From Ga0077527 sp038316355 (GTDB lineage: Bacteria; Pseudomonadota; Gammaproteobacteria; Burkholderiales; SG8-41), in contig JBBQAO010000004.1 of the NCBI GenBank assembly GCA_038316355.1, positions 1-64,000 of the forward strand: a stretch of DNA of 64,000 nt. The letters are read 5' to 3'. The notes beneath the pieces are model-generated. The model was not told the DNA's origin and searched no databases. It saw nothing but the letters and a program-made list of their open reading frames with translations. Positions 36,613 through 44,953 of the stretch are shown here, piece by piece (within the stretch, counting starts at the first letter, position 1; every line of letters starts with the position of its first letter). A program made the position numbers and the translations under genes.

Positions 36613-37850
36613 GCCATCACCTTTCGCGCATTCGACAATGATTCGGGCAACTTCAGGGTGATCAGCCAGCAGATGAACAACATCAGCGCGGAACCGAGCA
36701 GCGTGCAGATCAGGCCGCCCCACTGGTATAGCAATCCCGAGAGCAGGGTGCCGAGGAAGCGCCCCAGGGCATTGGCGGCATAATAAAAGCCCACATCCTC
36801 AGCCGCTTTCTCCGACCCGGCATAGGCCAGGATCAGATAGCTGTGCACGGATGAGTTCACGGCAAAAACAAAGCCAAAGACTCCCAATCCGCCGACGATG
36901 ATCCACTGCAATTGCGGCGCATCCATATGCACCGCAATCGCCAGAGCAGCGGGAATGAGCATCAATGCCGCGGACCATGCGCGTGCAGCTGGCACTTCGT
37001 GGCTCAATCCATCGTTGCTGCGGCGTACCAGTTGCGGAGCGAGGGCTTGAACAAGGCCGTAACCGATGGTCCACACCGCGAGAAAGCCGGCGACCATGGA
37101 GAATGTCCAGCCCGCCGAGTAGAGGAAGACAGGTACGCCCACCACGAACCAGACATCACGTGCACCAAACAAAACGATGCGCGCAGCCGCCAGCGCATTG
37201 ATCCCCGGATTTTTGGCGAACAGTTCCCGGGCGGTTTTCGAGGCTTTGCTTTTGCCCAGCATGGGCGGCAGCGAAAACACCACCCCCAGCAGCACCAGCG
37301 CCAGCAGTCCCGCCATGCTCCATAACGACCACTGGAAACCCAGCGTCTCCAGCATCAATCCACCGAGGAAAAAACCAACACCTTTCATCGCGTTCTTGCT
37401 GCCGGTGAACCAGGCCACCCATTTGAACAACTGTCCCGGATCCTGTTCCCCGACCTGCGCTGCAGTGATCTTGATCGCCGATTTGCTCGCGGTTTTGGTC
37501 AGATCCTTGGCCACCCCGCAGATGCCCTGCGCCACCAGCACCCAGGCCACGGACATGGCGGCGGTCCATTCAGGATTGAGTTGCGAGAGCAGGGTGAATC
37601 CGCTGATCTGGGTGACCAGTCCGGTCATCAGCATTTTTGTAATGCCGAAGCGGGTGGCCAGCCAGCCGCCGATCAGATTGGCAACCACGCCAGCGGCCTC
37701 GTAGAGCAGAAACAGGAAGGCCAGCGCGAATGGCGAGTAGCCCAGCTGGTAGAAGTGCAGCAACACCAGCATGCGCAAAGCGCCGTCAGTAAGGGTAAAT
37801 CCCCAATATGCGGCGGTGACAATGGTGTAATTGCGCGCGGCGTGCTGCAT
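36609..37850 (-). CDS. arsJ: ArsJ organoarsenical (1-arseno-3-phosphoglycerate) efflux MFS transporter
   Basis: A 413-aa 12-helix major-facilitator protein with the ArsJ pattern: NYTIVTAAYWGFTLTDGALRMLVLLHFYQLGYSPF at the N-terminus, then KDLTKTASKSAIK and KNAMKGVGFFLGG. The adjacent dedicated GAPDH-like gene, 1 nt away, makes the assignment firm. Known biochemistry: GAPDH uses arsenate in place of phosphate to form 1-arseno-3-phosphoglycerate, which ArsJ extrudes and which then hydrolyses outside. It runs directly into arsR with a 4-nt overlap. Confidence 0.95.
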   Translation of the reverse strand: MQHAARNYTIVTAAYWGFTLTDGALRMLVLLHFYQLGYSPFALAFLFLLYEAAGVVANLIGGWLATRFGITKMLMTGLVTQISGFTLLSQLNPEWTAAMSVAWVLVAQGICGVAKDLTKTASKSAIKITAAQVGEQDPGQLFKWVAWFTGSKNAMKGVGFFLGGLMLETLGFQWSLWSMAGLLALVLLGVVFSLPPMLGKSKASKTARELFAKNPGINALAAARIVLFGARDVWFVVGVPVFLYSAGWTFSMVAGFLAVWTIGYGLVQALAPQLVRRSNDGLSHEVPAARAWSAALMLIPAALAIAVHMDAPQLQWIIVGGLGVFGFVFAVNSSVHSYLILAYAGSEKAAEDVGFYYAANALGRFLGTLLSGLLYQWGGLICTLLGSALMLFICWLITLKLPESLSNARKVMA

Positions 37851-37851
37851 C

Positions 37852-38895
37852 TCAGATACCGGCCTCGTTCATGTGGCAGGCGAGATCCACCATGCGGCAG
37901 GCGTAAGCCATTTCGTTGTCGTACCACGCATAAACCTTGAGCATGGTGCCATCGGTCACCATGGTCGACAGCGCATCGATGATGCTGCTGCGGGTATCGC
38001 GCGCGTAGTCAGCGCTGACCAGCGGCCGGATTTCATAACCGAGTATGCCTGCCAGCGGACCCTTGGCCGCCGCGGCAAACAGTGCATTGACTTCTTCCGC
38101 CGATGTGGTGCGCTGCAGTTCGAACACACAGTCGGTTAGCGAGGCATTCAGCACCGGAGCGCGGACCGCGTGGCCATTGAGCTTGCCCTTGAGTTCGGGG
38201 TAGATCAATGCAATCGCGGTGGCGCTGCCGGTCGTCGTTGGCGCGAGGCTCAGCATGGCGCTGCGTGCGCGGCGCAAGTCCTTGTGCGGGGCATCCACCA
38301 CCAGATTGGTATTGGTGGGGTCGTGTATGGTGGTGATCTGCCCGTGCCGGATACCCAGGTTTTCGTGTACCACTTTCACCACCGGTGCCAGGCAGTTGGT
38401 GGTGCAGGAAGCGGCAGTGACGATGCGATCCCTGGCCGGGTTGTAGCGCTCATGGTTGATGCCGACGACGATATTCAGTATCCCGCCAAGCTTTACCGGC
38501 GCGGCCACAATGACCCTTTTGGCGCCGCGCCGCAGATGGCCTTCCAGTGTTTCAGGCGTAATGAATTTGCCCGTGCATTCAAGCACGACATCGACGCCCA
38601 GATCGCCCCAGGGAATTTCAGCGGCGGTGCCGTGCGCGCTGAACGACAGACGCCGGTCATTGATGCGTATGGTTTGCTCATTTTCCGTAGCGATGTCCGC
38701 GCGCCATTTTCCCTGGACACTGTCGAATGCCAGCAGATGCGCAGTGGCCGGGGCGCCGCCCTTGAGTTCGTTGAGATGCATCACTTCGAGGCGGTTGCCG
38801 GCGCGCGGATCATCTTCGGGACGCTCTGCGGCGCCCAGAGCTGCGCGCAAGGCCAAACGACCGATCCGTCCCATGCCATTGATGCCGACTTTCAT
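37852..38895 (-). CDS. ArsJ-associated glyceraldehyde-3-phosphate dehydrogenase
   Basis: 347 aa from ATG 38895 with AAGGGG about 6 nt upstream (the 38925 frame adds ten residues). NAD-binding KVGINGMGRIGRLALRAA, the catalytic Cys in TAASCTTNCLAPVVK, phosphate-site HDPTNTNLVVDAPHKDLRRARSA and the C-terminal WYDNEMAYACRM are all present. As first gene of the operon and paired with arsJ, it is the arsenate-specific paralogue rather than the glycolytic enzyme. The operator-like repeats lie 10-40 bp upstream. Confidence 0.94.
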   Translation of the reverse strand: MKVGINGMGRIGRLALRAALGAAERPEDDPRAGNRLEVMHLNELKGGAPATAHLLAFDSVQGKWRADIATENEQTIRINDRRLSFSAHGTAAEIPWGDLGVDVVLECTGKFITPETLEGHLRRGAKRVIVAAPVKLGGILNIVVGINHERYNPARDRIVTAASCTTNCLAPVVKVVHENLGIRHGQITTIHDPTNTNLVVDAPHKDLRRARSAMLSLAPTTTGSATAIALIYPELKGKLNGHAVRAPVLNASLTDCVFELQRTTSAEEVNALFAAAAKGPLAGILGYEIRPLVSADYARDTRSSIIDALSTMVTDGTMLKVYAWYDNEMAYACRMVDLACHMNEAGI

Positions 38896-38904
38896 GTCTG
38901 CCCC

Positions 38905-38936
38905 TTCAAAATATTGATGTTTCAATGATTATTGAA
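38905..38936. promoter_or_regulatory. Candidate ArsR operator of the ars operon
   Basis: Overlapping dyads of TTCAA/ATTGA: TTCAA (38905), ATTGA-tgtt-TCAAT (38913-38926) and the perfect TTCAAT-GATT-ATTGAA (38921-38936). It is just upstream of the GAPDH gene start, where ArsR-type repressors bind. Confidence 0.55.
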
Positions 38937-39062
38937 CCTTTGTGCGAGTCTATGACCCAAATATGACAACACCAAGACGCAGCGCCTGACCCAAGCCGGT
39001 ATCGCTGTACCACGGGCTTCGGGTACAATACTTCGATTATTCGAGGCGGCTGATATATTCTG

Positions 39063-39992
39063 ATGAAAATCAATGATTTAACAGAGGTTCGCGGCAGCAT
39101 GGTGGCCATCGTCACACCGATGGCCGACGATGGTGCGCTGGATGTCGCGGCATTCCGTACGCTGCTGGACTGGCACATTGCCGAAGGCACCGATGGCATC
39201 GTGGTGGTGGGGACCACTGGTGAATCGCCAACCGTCGATGTTGACGAGCATCGACTGCTGATCGAGACCGCGGTCAAACACGTCGCGGGCCGGGTGCCGG
39301 TCGTTGCCGGTACCGGTGCCAACTCCACGCGCGAGGCCATCGAACTCTCGCAATACGCCAAAGCTGCCGGTGCCGACATGAGCCTGTCGGTAGTGCCGTA
39401 TTACAACAAGCCGACCCAGGAAGGGCTCTACCGCCATTTCCGCGCAATCGCCGAGGCGGTGGACATTCCGCAGATTCTCTACAACGTGCCGGGACGCACT
39501 GTGGCCGATCTCAGCAATGACACCACGCTGCGACTTGCTGAAGTGCCGGGCATTATCGGTATCAAGGACGCCACCGGGAATCTGGAGCGCGGCACTGACC
39601 TGCTGCGCCGCAAGCCGAAATCATTCCGCGTTTACAGCGGCGACGATGCCACCGGTATCGCGCTGATGCTGCTCGGCGGCGACGGTGTAATTTCGGTGAC
39701 GGCCAACGTCGCGCCGCGCCTGATGCACGAGATGTGCGTGGCCGCCCTCGGCGGCGATGCGGCGCAGGCGGTGACATTGAATAACCGCCTGTTGGGATTG
39801 CATCGCCATCTGTTCTGCGAAGCGAATCCGATACCGGTCAAATGGGCGGTGCAGCAGCTGGGCCTGATGGGGGGCGGTATCCGTCTGCCGCTGACGCCGC
39901 TGGCGCCGCAATATCATGAGCAGGTGAGCGAGGCCATGCAGCAGGCCGGCGCAGTAAAAGTTACGGAAGGCAAACGTCATGCAGTGGCTTAA
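39063..39992 (+). CDS. dapA: 4-hydroxy-tetrahydrodipicolinate synthase
   Basis: Condenses pyruvate with aspartate semialdehyde, first committed lysine/DAP step. 309 aa from 39063. The family usually begins near G-S-M-V-A-I-V-T-P-M, so ATG 39099 (297 aa, AGAGG 12 nt upstream) is an alternative. GTTGESPTV, PYYNKPTQEGLYRHF, YNVPGRT (Tyr) and GIKDATG (Schiff-base Lys) are canonical. It overlaps bamC by 14 nt, the common dapA-bamC pair. A TACAAT -10 lies at 39024-39029. Confidence 0.97.
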   Translation: MKINDLTEVRGSMVAIVTPMADDGALDVAAFRTLLDWHIAEGTDGIVVVGTTGESPTVDVDEHRLLIETAVKHVAGRVPVVAGTGANSTREAIELSQYAKAAGADMSLSVVPYYNKPTQEGLYRHFRAIAEAVDIPQILYNVPGRTVADLSNDTTLRLAEVPGIIGIKDATGNLERGTDLLRRKPKSFRVYSGDDATGIALMLLGGDGVISVTANVAPRLMHEMCVAALGGDAAQAVTLNNRLLGLHRHLFCEANPIPVKWAVQQLGLMGGGIRLPLTPLAPQYHEQVSEAMQQAGAVKVTEGKRHAVA

Positions 39993-41118
39993 GCCCGCAG
40001 TTGCAGTTGCGGCAGTCGTCGCCGGATTGGCGCTGGCTGCCTGCAGTTCGGTGGAGTTACCCACCAAAAAAATCGACTACAAATCGTCGACCAAGCTGCC
40101 CAGTCTGGAAATTCCCCCGGATTTGGCGCGCCCCGGCGGCGATGAGCGGTTTTCGGTGCCGGACAGCGGTGCCGGCAAAGGCACGGCGACGTACTCCGAC
40201 TACAACAAAGACCGGGCGAGTCGTCCGCAGGCGGCTTCGGCACAGGCCGTGCTGCCGAACATTGAAAACGTACGGATTGATCGCGCCGGTACACAACGCT
40301 GGCTGGTGGTGCCCGGTACACCCGAGCAGATCTGGCCCACGATCAAGGAGTTCTGGCAGCAAACCGGTTTTGTCGTCAATGTCGAGACGCCTGAAGCCGG
40401 GGTTATGGAAACCGACTGGAGCGAGAACCGCGCAAAAATTCCGGAAACCGGAATTCGCGGCTTTGTCGGCCGTGCGCTTGACAGCTTGTATTCCACTTCC
40501 GAACGCGACAAATACCGCACCCGTCTTGAGCGCGGCACGCAGCCCGGCACGACCGAGATTTATGTCAGCCACCGCGGCATGGAAGAGGTTTACATCTCCG
40601 AGGGAAAAGACCAGTTGCGCTGGCAACCGCGCAAACCCGATCCCGATCTTGAAGCAGAAATGCTGCGCCGGATGATGGTGCGTTTCGGTGTCGAGGGTGA
40701 GCGCGCCAAGACCCAGGTGGCTGCGGGCAAAGTCGAGCCGCAGGCAAAACTCAGCCGCGCGGCAGACGGCAGCATGCTCTCGCTGAATGACCAGTTTGAC
40801 CGTGCCTGGCGGCGTGTCGGCCTGGCGCTGGACCGCGTGGGATTCACGGTCGAGGACCGGGATCGCTCGAAGGGACTTTATTTCGTGCGTTATATCGATC
40901 CTGATGCCGACCTGAAAACCACCGAGGAAAAAGGCTGGTTGTCGAAGCTGAAATTCTGGGGCAGCAGTCCGAAAATACAAAGCAAGGAGCAGTACCGCAT
41001 CCTCGTGCAGGGCGAGGGCGCTGGCGCCGAAGTCCGTGTGCTCGACAAGGATGGCACCCGCGAGCAGTCCGACACTGCAAATCGTATCCTCGCTTTGCTC
41101 TACGACCAGTTAAAGTGA
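39979..41118 (+). CDS. bamC: Outer membrane assembly lipoprotein BamC
   Basis: 379 aa, Bam-complex lipoprotein. Signal peptide with lipobox LAAC (Cys 22). N-terminal unstructured segment (about 22-90) resembling the BamD-binding part (KKIDYKSSTKLPSLEIPPDL), then two helix-grip domains: LVVPGTPEQIWPTIKEFWQQTGF to FGVEGER and LNDQFDRAWRRVGLALDRVGFTVEDRDRS to the end. It starts inside the dapA 3' end, suggesting coupled translation. Normal length for a betaproteobacterial BamC. Confidence 0.93.
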   Translation: MQWLKPAVAVAAVVAGLALAACSSVELPTKKIDYKSSTKLPSLEIPPDLARPGGDERFSVPDSGAGKGTATYSDYNKDRASRPQAASAQAVLPNIENVRIDRAGTQRWLVVPGTPEQIWPTIKEFWQQTGFVVNVETPEAGVMETDWSENRAKIPETGIRGFVGRALDSLYSTSERDKYRTRLERGTQPGTTEIYVSHRGMEEVYISEGKDQLRWQPRKPDPDLEAEMLRRMMVRFGVEGERAKTQVAAGKVEPQAKLSRAADGSMLSLNDQFDRAWRRVGLALDRVGFTVEDRDRSKGLYFVRYIDPDADLKTTEEKGWLSKLKFWGSSPKIQSKEQYRILVQGEGAGAEVRVLDKDGTREQSDTANRILALLYDQLK

Positions 41119-41200
41119 GCGGCACTGGTCTGACGGGTAAAACCGCCGGGGTGCCGCGTTTTTCCTGCGGGCATAACATGGTCAGCGCTTTGCCTACATC

Positions 41201-41320
41201 TGTCTTGCCTTCAGGTGTCTTGCCCTCAGGTGTCTCGCCTTCAGGCGTTTCGCCGCCATGCGTTTCGCTTCCATGCGTTTCGCCTCCATGCGGTTCGCCT
41301 CCATGCGGTTCGCCTCATTA
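41201..41320. repeat. 15-bp tandem repeat x8 across the MBL-gene start
   Basis: Eight 15-bp units in exact register, drifting gradually: TGTCTTGCCTTCAGG, TGTCTTGCCCTCAGG, TGTCTCGCCTTCAGG, CGTTTCGCCGCCATG, CGTTTCGCTTCCATG, CGTTTCGCCTCCATG, CGGTTCGCCTCCATG, CGGTTCGCCTCATTA. Four units end in ATG (41258, 41273, 41288, 41303), so the start codon of the downstream gene is amplified in frame. Confidence 0.95.
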
Positions 41321-42070
41321 GGCAGCGGCAGCGAAGGCAATGCGCTGGTGGTCGAAGCCGGCCGCTCGCGTGTGCTGCTCGACTGCGGTTTCAGCGCTGC
41401 CGAAACGGTGCGCCGGCTGGCCCGGCTCGGACTGGAGCCGGATGCGCTGGATGCCATCCTGGTGACCCACGAGCATGACGACCACGTCGGCGGCGTGGCG
41501 CGGGTGTCCCGCAAATTCGGTATCCCGGTTTATCTCACTTATGGGACTCACGCGGCAACGGCTGCCGCGGGCGGCGTATTTCCTGAAGTGGTGATCATCG
41601 ACAGCCACACCCCTTTTGCGGTGGGTGATGTCGAAATTCTTCCCTATCCGGTGCCGCATGATGCGCGCGAACCGACACAGTTTGTGTTCGGTGATGGTGC
41701 TTCGCGGCTGGGTGTGCTGACCGATGCCGGAGCTTCCACGCCGCATATTGAAGCCATGCTCTCCGGCCTCGATGGGCTGGTGATCGAATGCAACCACGAC
41801 CGCGACCTGCTGCTGGGCAGCAGCTACCCGGAATATCTGAAGAACCGCATCGCCGGCCGTTACGGACATCTCGATAACAACCAGGCCGCGCAGATCATCG
41901 CCGCCATCGACCGGCAGTCGCTGCAGCATGTGGTGGCGGCGCATCTGTCGCAGAAGAACAATCGTCCGGACCTGGCCTGCGCGGCGCTGGCGGGCGCGCT
42001 CAACTGTGCGCCGGACTGGATTGGCGTGGCGTCGCAGGCGGACGGTTTCGACTGGCGCATGCTGGCCTGA
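41258..42070 (+). CDS. MBL-fold metallo-hydrolase (YycJ/WalJ-like)
   Basis: Up to 270 aa. Metallo-beta-lactamase fold with THEHDDHVGG as the metal-binding HxHxDH motif, LLDCGFSA, PHDAREPTQFVF, VLTDAGAST and LVIECNHDRD; C-terminal HLSQKNNRPDLA. Such proteins resemble YycJ/WalJ, 5'-3' exonuclease-like enzymes, but function here is unproved. The N-terminus is the oddity: M-R-F-A-S is repeated four times before L-G-S-G-S-E-G, because a 15-bp repeat has copied the start region. The ancestral start is most likely ATG 41303 (255 aa). There is no Shine-Dalgarno before any of the ATGs. Confidence 0.92.
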   Translation: MRFASMRFASMRFASMRFASLGSGSEGNALVVEAGRSRVLLDCGFSAAETVRRLARLGLEPDALDAILVTHEHDDHVGGVARVSRKFGIPVYLTYGTHAATAAAGGVFPEVVIIDSHTPFAVGDVEILPYPVPHDAREPTQFVFGDGASRLGVLTDAGASTPHIEAMLSGLDGLVIECNHDRDLLLGSSYPEYLKNRIAGRYGHLDNNQAAQIIAAIDRQSLQHVVAAHLSQKNNRPDLACAALAGALNCAPDWIGVASQADGFDWRMLA

Positions 42071-42090
42071 TCTGCGATTGCAGCAGCCAT

Positions 42091-42120
42091 GAAAAAGCCG
42101 GCCCGCAGGCCGGCTTTTTC
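42091..42120. terminator. Bidirectional rho-independent terminator
   Basis: GAAAAAGCCGGCC (42091-42103), loop CGCA, GGCCGGCTTTTTC (42108-42120): a 13-bp perfect stem with A-run and T-run on both sides. It lies between the convergent MBL hydrolase gene and the minus-strand lipoprotein gene and serves both. Confidence 0.93.
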
Positions 42121-42136
42121 ATGCTGCAGTAAAGCC

Positions 42137-42430
42137 TTACTTCTTGACGGCGTCTTTGGCAGCGTCGGCAGCACCTTTGGCAGCGTCAGCAGCGCCTTTG
42201 GCGGCATCAGCAGCACCTTGGGCAGCGTCGGCAGCGCCTTTGGCGGCGTCAGCAGCCGGAGCAGCAGCGTCAGCTTTCGGCGCTTCCGGCGCGGGTGCCG
42301 GGGCCGGGGCGGGAGCCGGAGCAGGTGCCGGGGCAGGAGCAGGCGCCGGAGCCGGAGCCGGGGCAGGTTTTTCGCCGCAGGCGGTCAGGCCAAGAGCCAA
42401 CAGAGCAACAACAAGGAGGGAGCGATTCAT
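42137..42430 (-). CDS. Ala/Pro-rich repetitive lipoprotein
   Basis: 97 aa from ATG 42430. Lipoprotein signal MNRSLLVVALLALGLTAC (Cys 18), a (Ala-Pro)n linker at about residues 22-50 and a C-terminal repetitive helix of A-A-D-A-A-K/Q-G units (7 residues, 21 bp) ending KDAVKK. It looks like a lipid-anchored flexible spacer carrying an amphipathic helix, such as a cell-wall-reaching or envelope stress lipoprotein; no named function. The opposite-strand frame (42144-42455) is a shadow of the same repeats. Ends at the bidirectional terminator. Confidence 0.8.
   Translation of the reverse strand: MNRSLLVVALLALGLTACGEKPAPAPAPAPAPAPAPAPAPAPAPAPAPEAPKADAAAPAADAAKGAADAAQGAADAAKGAADAAKGAADAAKDAVKK
42159..42259. 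repeat. 21-bp coding tandem repeat x4-5
   Basis: Units of GCAGCGTCGGCAGCACCTTTG type at 42159, 42180, 42201 and 42222 plus a partial at 42243. On the minus strand they encode the A-A-D-A-A-K-G heptads of the lipoprotein. Confidence 0.85.
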
Positions 42431-42587
42431 GATTGTGACTATCCTTCGAGGGTAAATGAGGTTCAATCCAAATTTGGGTGGCACCGTGCAGCCGAAAACC
42501 CCGTGTCAGCAGTTTGCAGCAGCCATCATGCCGGCGCGGATTCTACCAGTGTTTGGGGGGCAAAAGAGAGGCCGCCGCGACTGATCG

Positions 42588-43088
42588 TCACAGTCCGGTG
42601 ACGTTTGCCGCCAGCGGCGGGCCGGAGCAGTCCTGGATTTCGCTGAATCGCTCGATCAGCTGCTGGGAGCCGGCGGCATCGTGCGTACCCTGTGCCGCCC
42701 GCATGTGGTCGTGATGGAAACGGTGCACATAGTGGCTGCCGTCAAAAATGACAAACGGATCAGCAGCATGCTTCGCTGCGCGCAGGGTTTCGCGGATGAC
42801 GCAGGCATGGCTGAAATACTGTGCCAGGGCGACCAGGCGCGGGCATTCGGTCGCCAGCGGCCCGGTATCGTGGAGCAGGATCAGCAGCCGGTTGGCGCGA
42901 TTGGCCAGCAGGAACTGCCTGAGCAGTTCGATGCGCGTCGTGCTGTTCCAGGCGCGGCCCGCTGTTTTGTCAAAAACGCGGATGATGCTCTGGGTCAGCG
43001 GAATGGTCCGGTCGACGATTTCGGCGTATTCACGGAAACTCTCAAAGCGCCGGTACTCGGCATTGGGCAGGTTGCCAGCCAGTTCCAT
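42588..43088 (-). CDS. Conserved protein of unknown function next to the cupin gene
   Basis: 166 aa, no signal peptide. Visible elements: FREYAEIVDRTIPLTQSIIRVFDKTAGRAWNSTTRIELLRQFL in the first half, then LLILLHDTGPLATECPRLVALAQYF and PFVIFDGSHYVHRFHHDHMR. The layout (an acidic/Asp-containing strand, a helix, a strand with HD, a second with FDGSH) resembles the degenerate phospholipase-D-like DUF7931 proteins often found beside cupin genes of this type. I am not certain of that family. It is 21 bp downstream of the cupin gene on the same strand, so they form a small operon. Confidence 0.6.
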   Translation of the reverse strand: MELAGNLPNAEYRRFESFREYAEIVDRTIPLTQSIIRVFDKTAGRAWNSTTRIELLRQFLLANRANRLLILLHDTGPLATECPRLVALAQYFSHACVIRETLRAAKHAADPFVIFDGSHYVHRFHHDHMRAAQGTHDAAGSQQLIERFSEIQDCSGPPLAANVTGL

Positions 43089-43109
43089 GGGGGGGCTCCT
43101 GAGTCCGGT

Positions 43110-44228
43110 TCAGGGTGCCGCGTAACCCGCGCGGTACCAGGCGTACAGCGTATTCATGCCGGCTGAGGATGCCGCCGTTGGCGGCAGCATGCGGCGGTCG
43201 GCAAGCTGGCTGATGCGCGCCCGCGCGCGCGCAGGCACGGCCCAGCGTTCACCATTGATGTAAAACGCGGTTTCATCGTAGAGCAGTATCGATTGCGGTG
43301 CGAGGCGCAGTCCCTGCTTGCTGACAGTCTTGATAAACGCCGGCAGCGACAATGCGCGTCGCGGCGCGGCGTAGACCACATGGGATTTCGGTGTGCTGAG
43401 ATCTTCGCCGAGAAAACGCAGCATGTCTTCCCGCTTCCAGCGCACATTGTCGAGCAGGCGCAGCAGCCCCTGCGTCAGCTGGCTGTTGATTTTTGCGGGA
43501 TGGCGGGTGGGTTTGAGTTGCGGATCGCTGTAGAGCTGTGGTGCGTCCAGCCGGTCCTGCAGGAATTCGAGAAAACGCCCGCACAGATCCTGCGCCGACG
43601 GCGCGCGAAAACCGATTGAATAGGTGATGCACTCGTCGAGCGCGACGCCATCATGCGCGCAGTGCGGCGGCAGGTAGAGCATGTCGCCAGCCTTCAGCGT
43701 CCATTCGCGACCGGCGCGGAAACGGCTGAGTATTTTCAATGGGGCATCAGGCACCAGTGCCAGATCGCGCTGACTGCTGATCTGCCAGCGGCGGCGGCCT
43801 TCGCCCTGCAGCAGGAATACATCGTAGCTGTCGAAATGCGGCCCGACGCCGCCACCGGGTGGTGCGTAACTGACCATCAGGTCGTCGAGGCGGGCGTAGG
43901 GGATGAAATCAAACTGCGCCAGCAATGCCGAGACTTCCGGCAGCACATGATTCACACCCTGCACCAGCAGCGTCCAGTTACGGGCGGGCAATTTCGCAAA
44001 ATCGCGCTGGGTAAACGGACCGTGGCTGACCTGCCAGCGTCCTCCCGTACGCGCGATCAGTCGCGATTCGGTATCCGCAGATCCGGCCATTTCCTGCAGG
44101 TCGCGACGCGTCACCAGAGGTGCGAACTGCGGCAGGCTGGCGCGGGTGAGCAGCGGCTTTTTCTGCCAGTGACGGCGCAGGAATTGCGCCGGGGTCAGTT
44201 TATTGAGCAGGGGTTTGGGCATCACCAC
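43110..44228 (-). CDS. JmjC/cupin-type 2OG oxygenase, probable ribosomal protein L16 arginine hydroxylase
   Basis: 372 aa (start at M1 or M3). N-terminal LTPAQFLRRHWQKKPLLTRA, then the Fe(II)-binding HxD in GPHFDSYDVFLLQGEGRRRW (H131, D133) and the distal His in YLPPHCAHDGVALDE. The C-terminal winged-helix region starts about residue 235. This matches the YcfD/RoxA 2-oxoglutarate oxygenases that hydroxylate an arginine of L16; the substrate is inferred from family. Followed by the DUF7931-like gene. Confidence 0.88.
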   Translation of the reverse strand: MVMPKPLLNKLTPAQFLRRHWQKKPLLTRASLPQFAPLVTRRDLQEMAGSADTESRLIARTGGRWQVSHGPFTQRDFAKLPARNWTLLVQGVNHVLPEVSALLAQFDFIPYARLDDLMVSYAPPGGGVGPHFDSYDVFLLQGEGRRRWQISSQRDLALVPDAPLKILSRFRAGREWTLKAGDMLYLPPHCAHDGVALDECITYSIGFRAPSAQDLCGRFLEFLQDRLDAPQLYSDPQLKPTRHPAKINSQLTQGLLRLLDNVRWKREDMLRFLGEDLSTPKSHVVYAAPRRALSLPAFIKTVSKQGLRLAPQSILLYDETAFYINGERWAVPARARARISQLADRRMLPPTAASSAGMNTLYAWYRAGYAAP

Positions 44229-44354
44229 GGATTATAAATTGACCGCCATCCGCCGTGCTTGACCGCAGGGCGCTTTGTTTACAAAATCCGGCATCGGGCG
44301 CCGTGCGGCGCGGGCCCGCGGTAATCCAGCGCCGCAACCAATCAAGGAACGTTG

Positions 44355-44834
44355 ATGCAAATTGCAAAAAACACGGTGGTAACCCTGACTTTTGAACTGC
44401 TCGATGCACAGGGCAACATGATCGAAAAGGCGGAGGCGCCGATTGTCTATCTGCACGGCGGGTTCCACGGCATTTTTCCGCTGGTCGAGCAGGCGCTCGA
44501 CGGCAAACTGGCGGGTGACAGTTGCAAGGTCCGGCTGGTGCCAAATGATGCCTTCGGCGAATACGATGCCAAGCTGGTGCAGGTTGAGGCGCGTGACAAG
44601 TTTCCGCCGGATGTTGCCGTCGGCATGCAGTTCGAAGGCCGTGGTGAAGAGTCCGGCCATACGGTGGTGTACACGGTGACCGATGTTGCCGCGGACAAGG
44701 TGGTGGTCGACGGCAACCATCCGCTGGCCGGGCAGACGCTGAATTTCAATGGCACCGTGACCGCAGTGCGCGTGGCGACCGGTGAAGAAATGGAACACGG
44801 ACATGTGCACGGCGCGCATGGACACCACCATTGA
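44355..44834 (+). CDS. slyD: FKBP-type peptidyl-prolyl isomerase SlyD
   Basis: 159 aa from ATG 44355 with AAGGAA about 6 nt upstream (a TTG codon 3 nt earlier is not needed). The FKBP domain is split by the IF insertion: KNTVVTLTFELLDAQGNMIEKA, then YLHGGFHGIFPLVEQALDGK, the IF domain from about 70-125, and NHPLAGQTLNFNGTVTAVR. The short His-rich tail (HGHVHGAHGHHH) can bind nickel. SlyD acts as a metallochaperone and folding helper. It is divergent from the cupin gene. Confidence 0.93.
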   Translation: MQIAKNTVVTLTFELLDAQGNMIEKAEAPIVYLHGGFHGIFPLVEQALDGKLAGDSCKVRLVPNDAFGEYDAKLVQVEARDKFPPDVAVGMQFEGRGEESGHTVVYTVTDVAADKVVVDGNHPLAGQTLNFNGTVTAVRVATGEEMEHGHVHGAHGHHH

Positions 44835-44867
44835 TGCCAGTGCTGAATGTTGAGAGAGGAATGTTGA

Positions 44868-44895
44868 GTGAGGAGTGAGGAGTGAGGACTGAGGG
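44868..44895. repeat. 7-bp tandem repeat x4 (AGTGAGG), one-armed
   Basis: AGTGAGG three times and ACTGAGG once, preceded by a degenerate TGTTGAG array. It lies in the convergent slyD/mutS gap. No complementary arm is seen, so it may be half of an array element. Confidence 0.75.
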
Positions 44896-44953
44896 GGGGG
44901 CGGGCTGAGGCGCACTGCGGTGTAATATTAAAAATATTAATAAAAACAAATAG

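Noticed and set aside
42144..42455. Plus-strand frame of Ala/Ser/Gly repeats opposite the lipoprotein gene
   Set aside because: It is the shadow of a repetitive minus-strand gene that has a lipobox and lies correctly next to the terminator.
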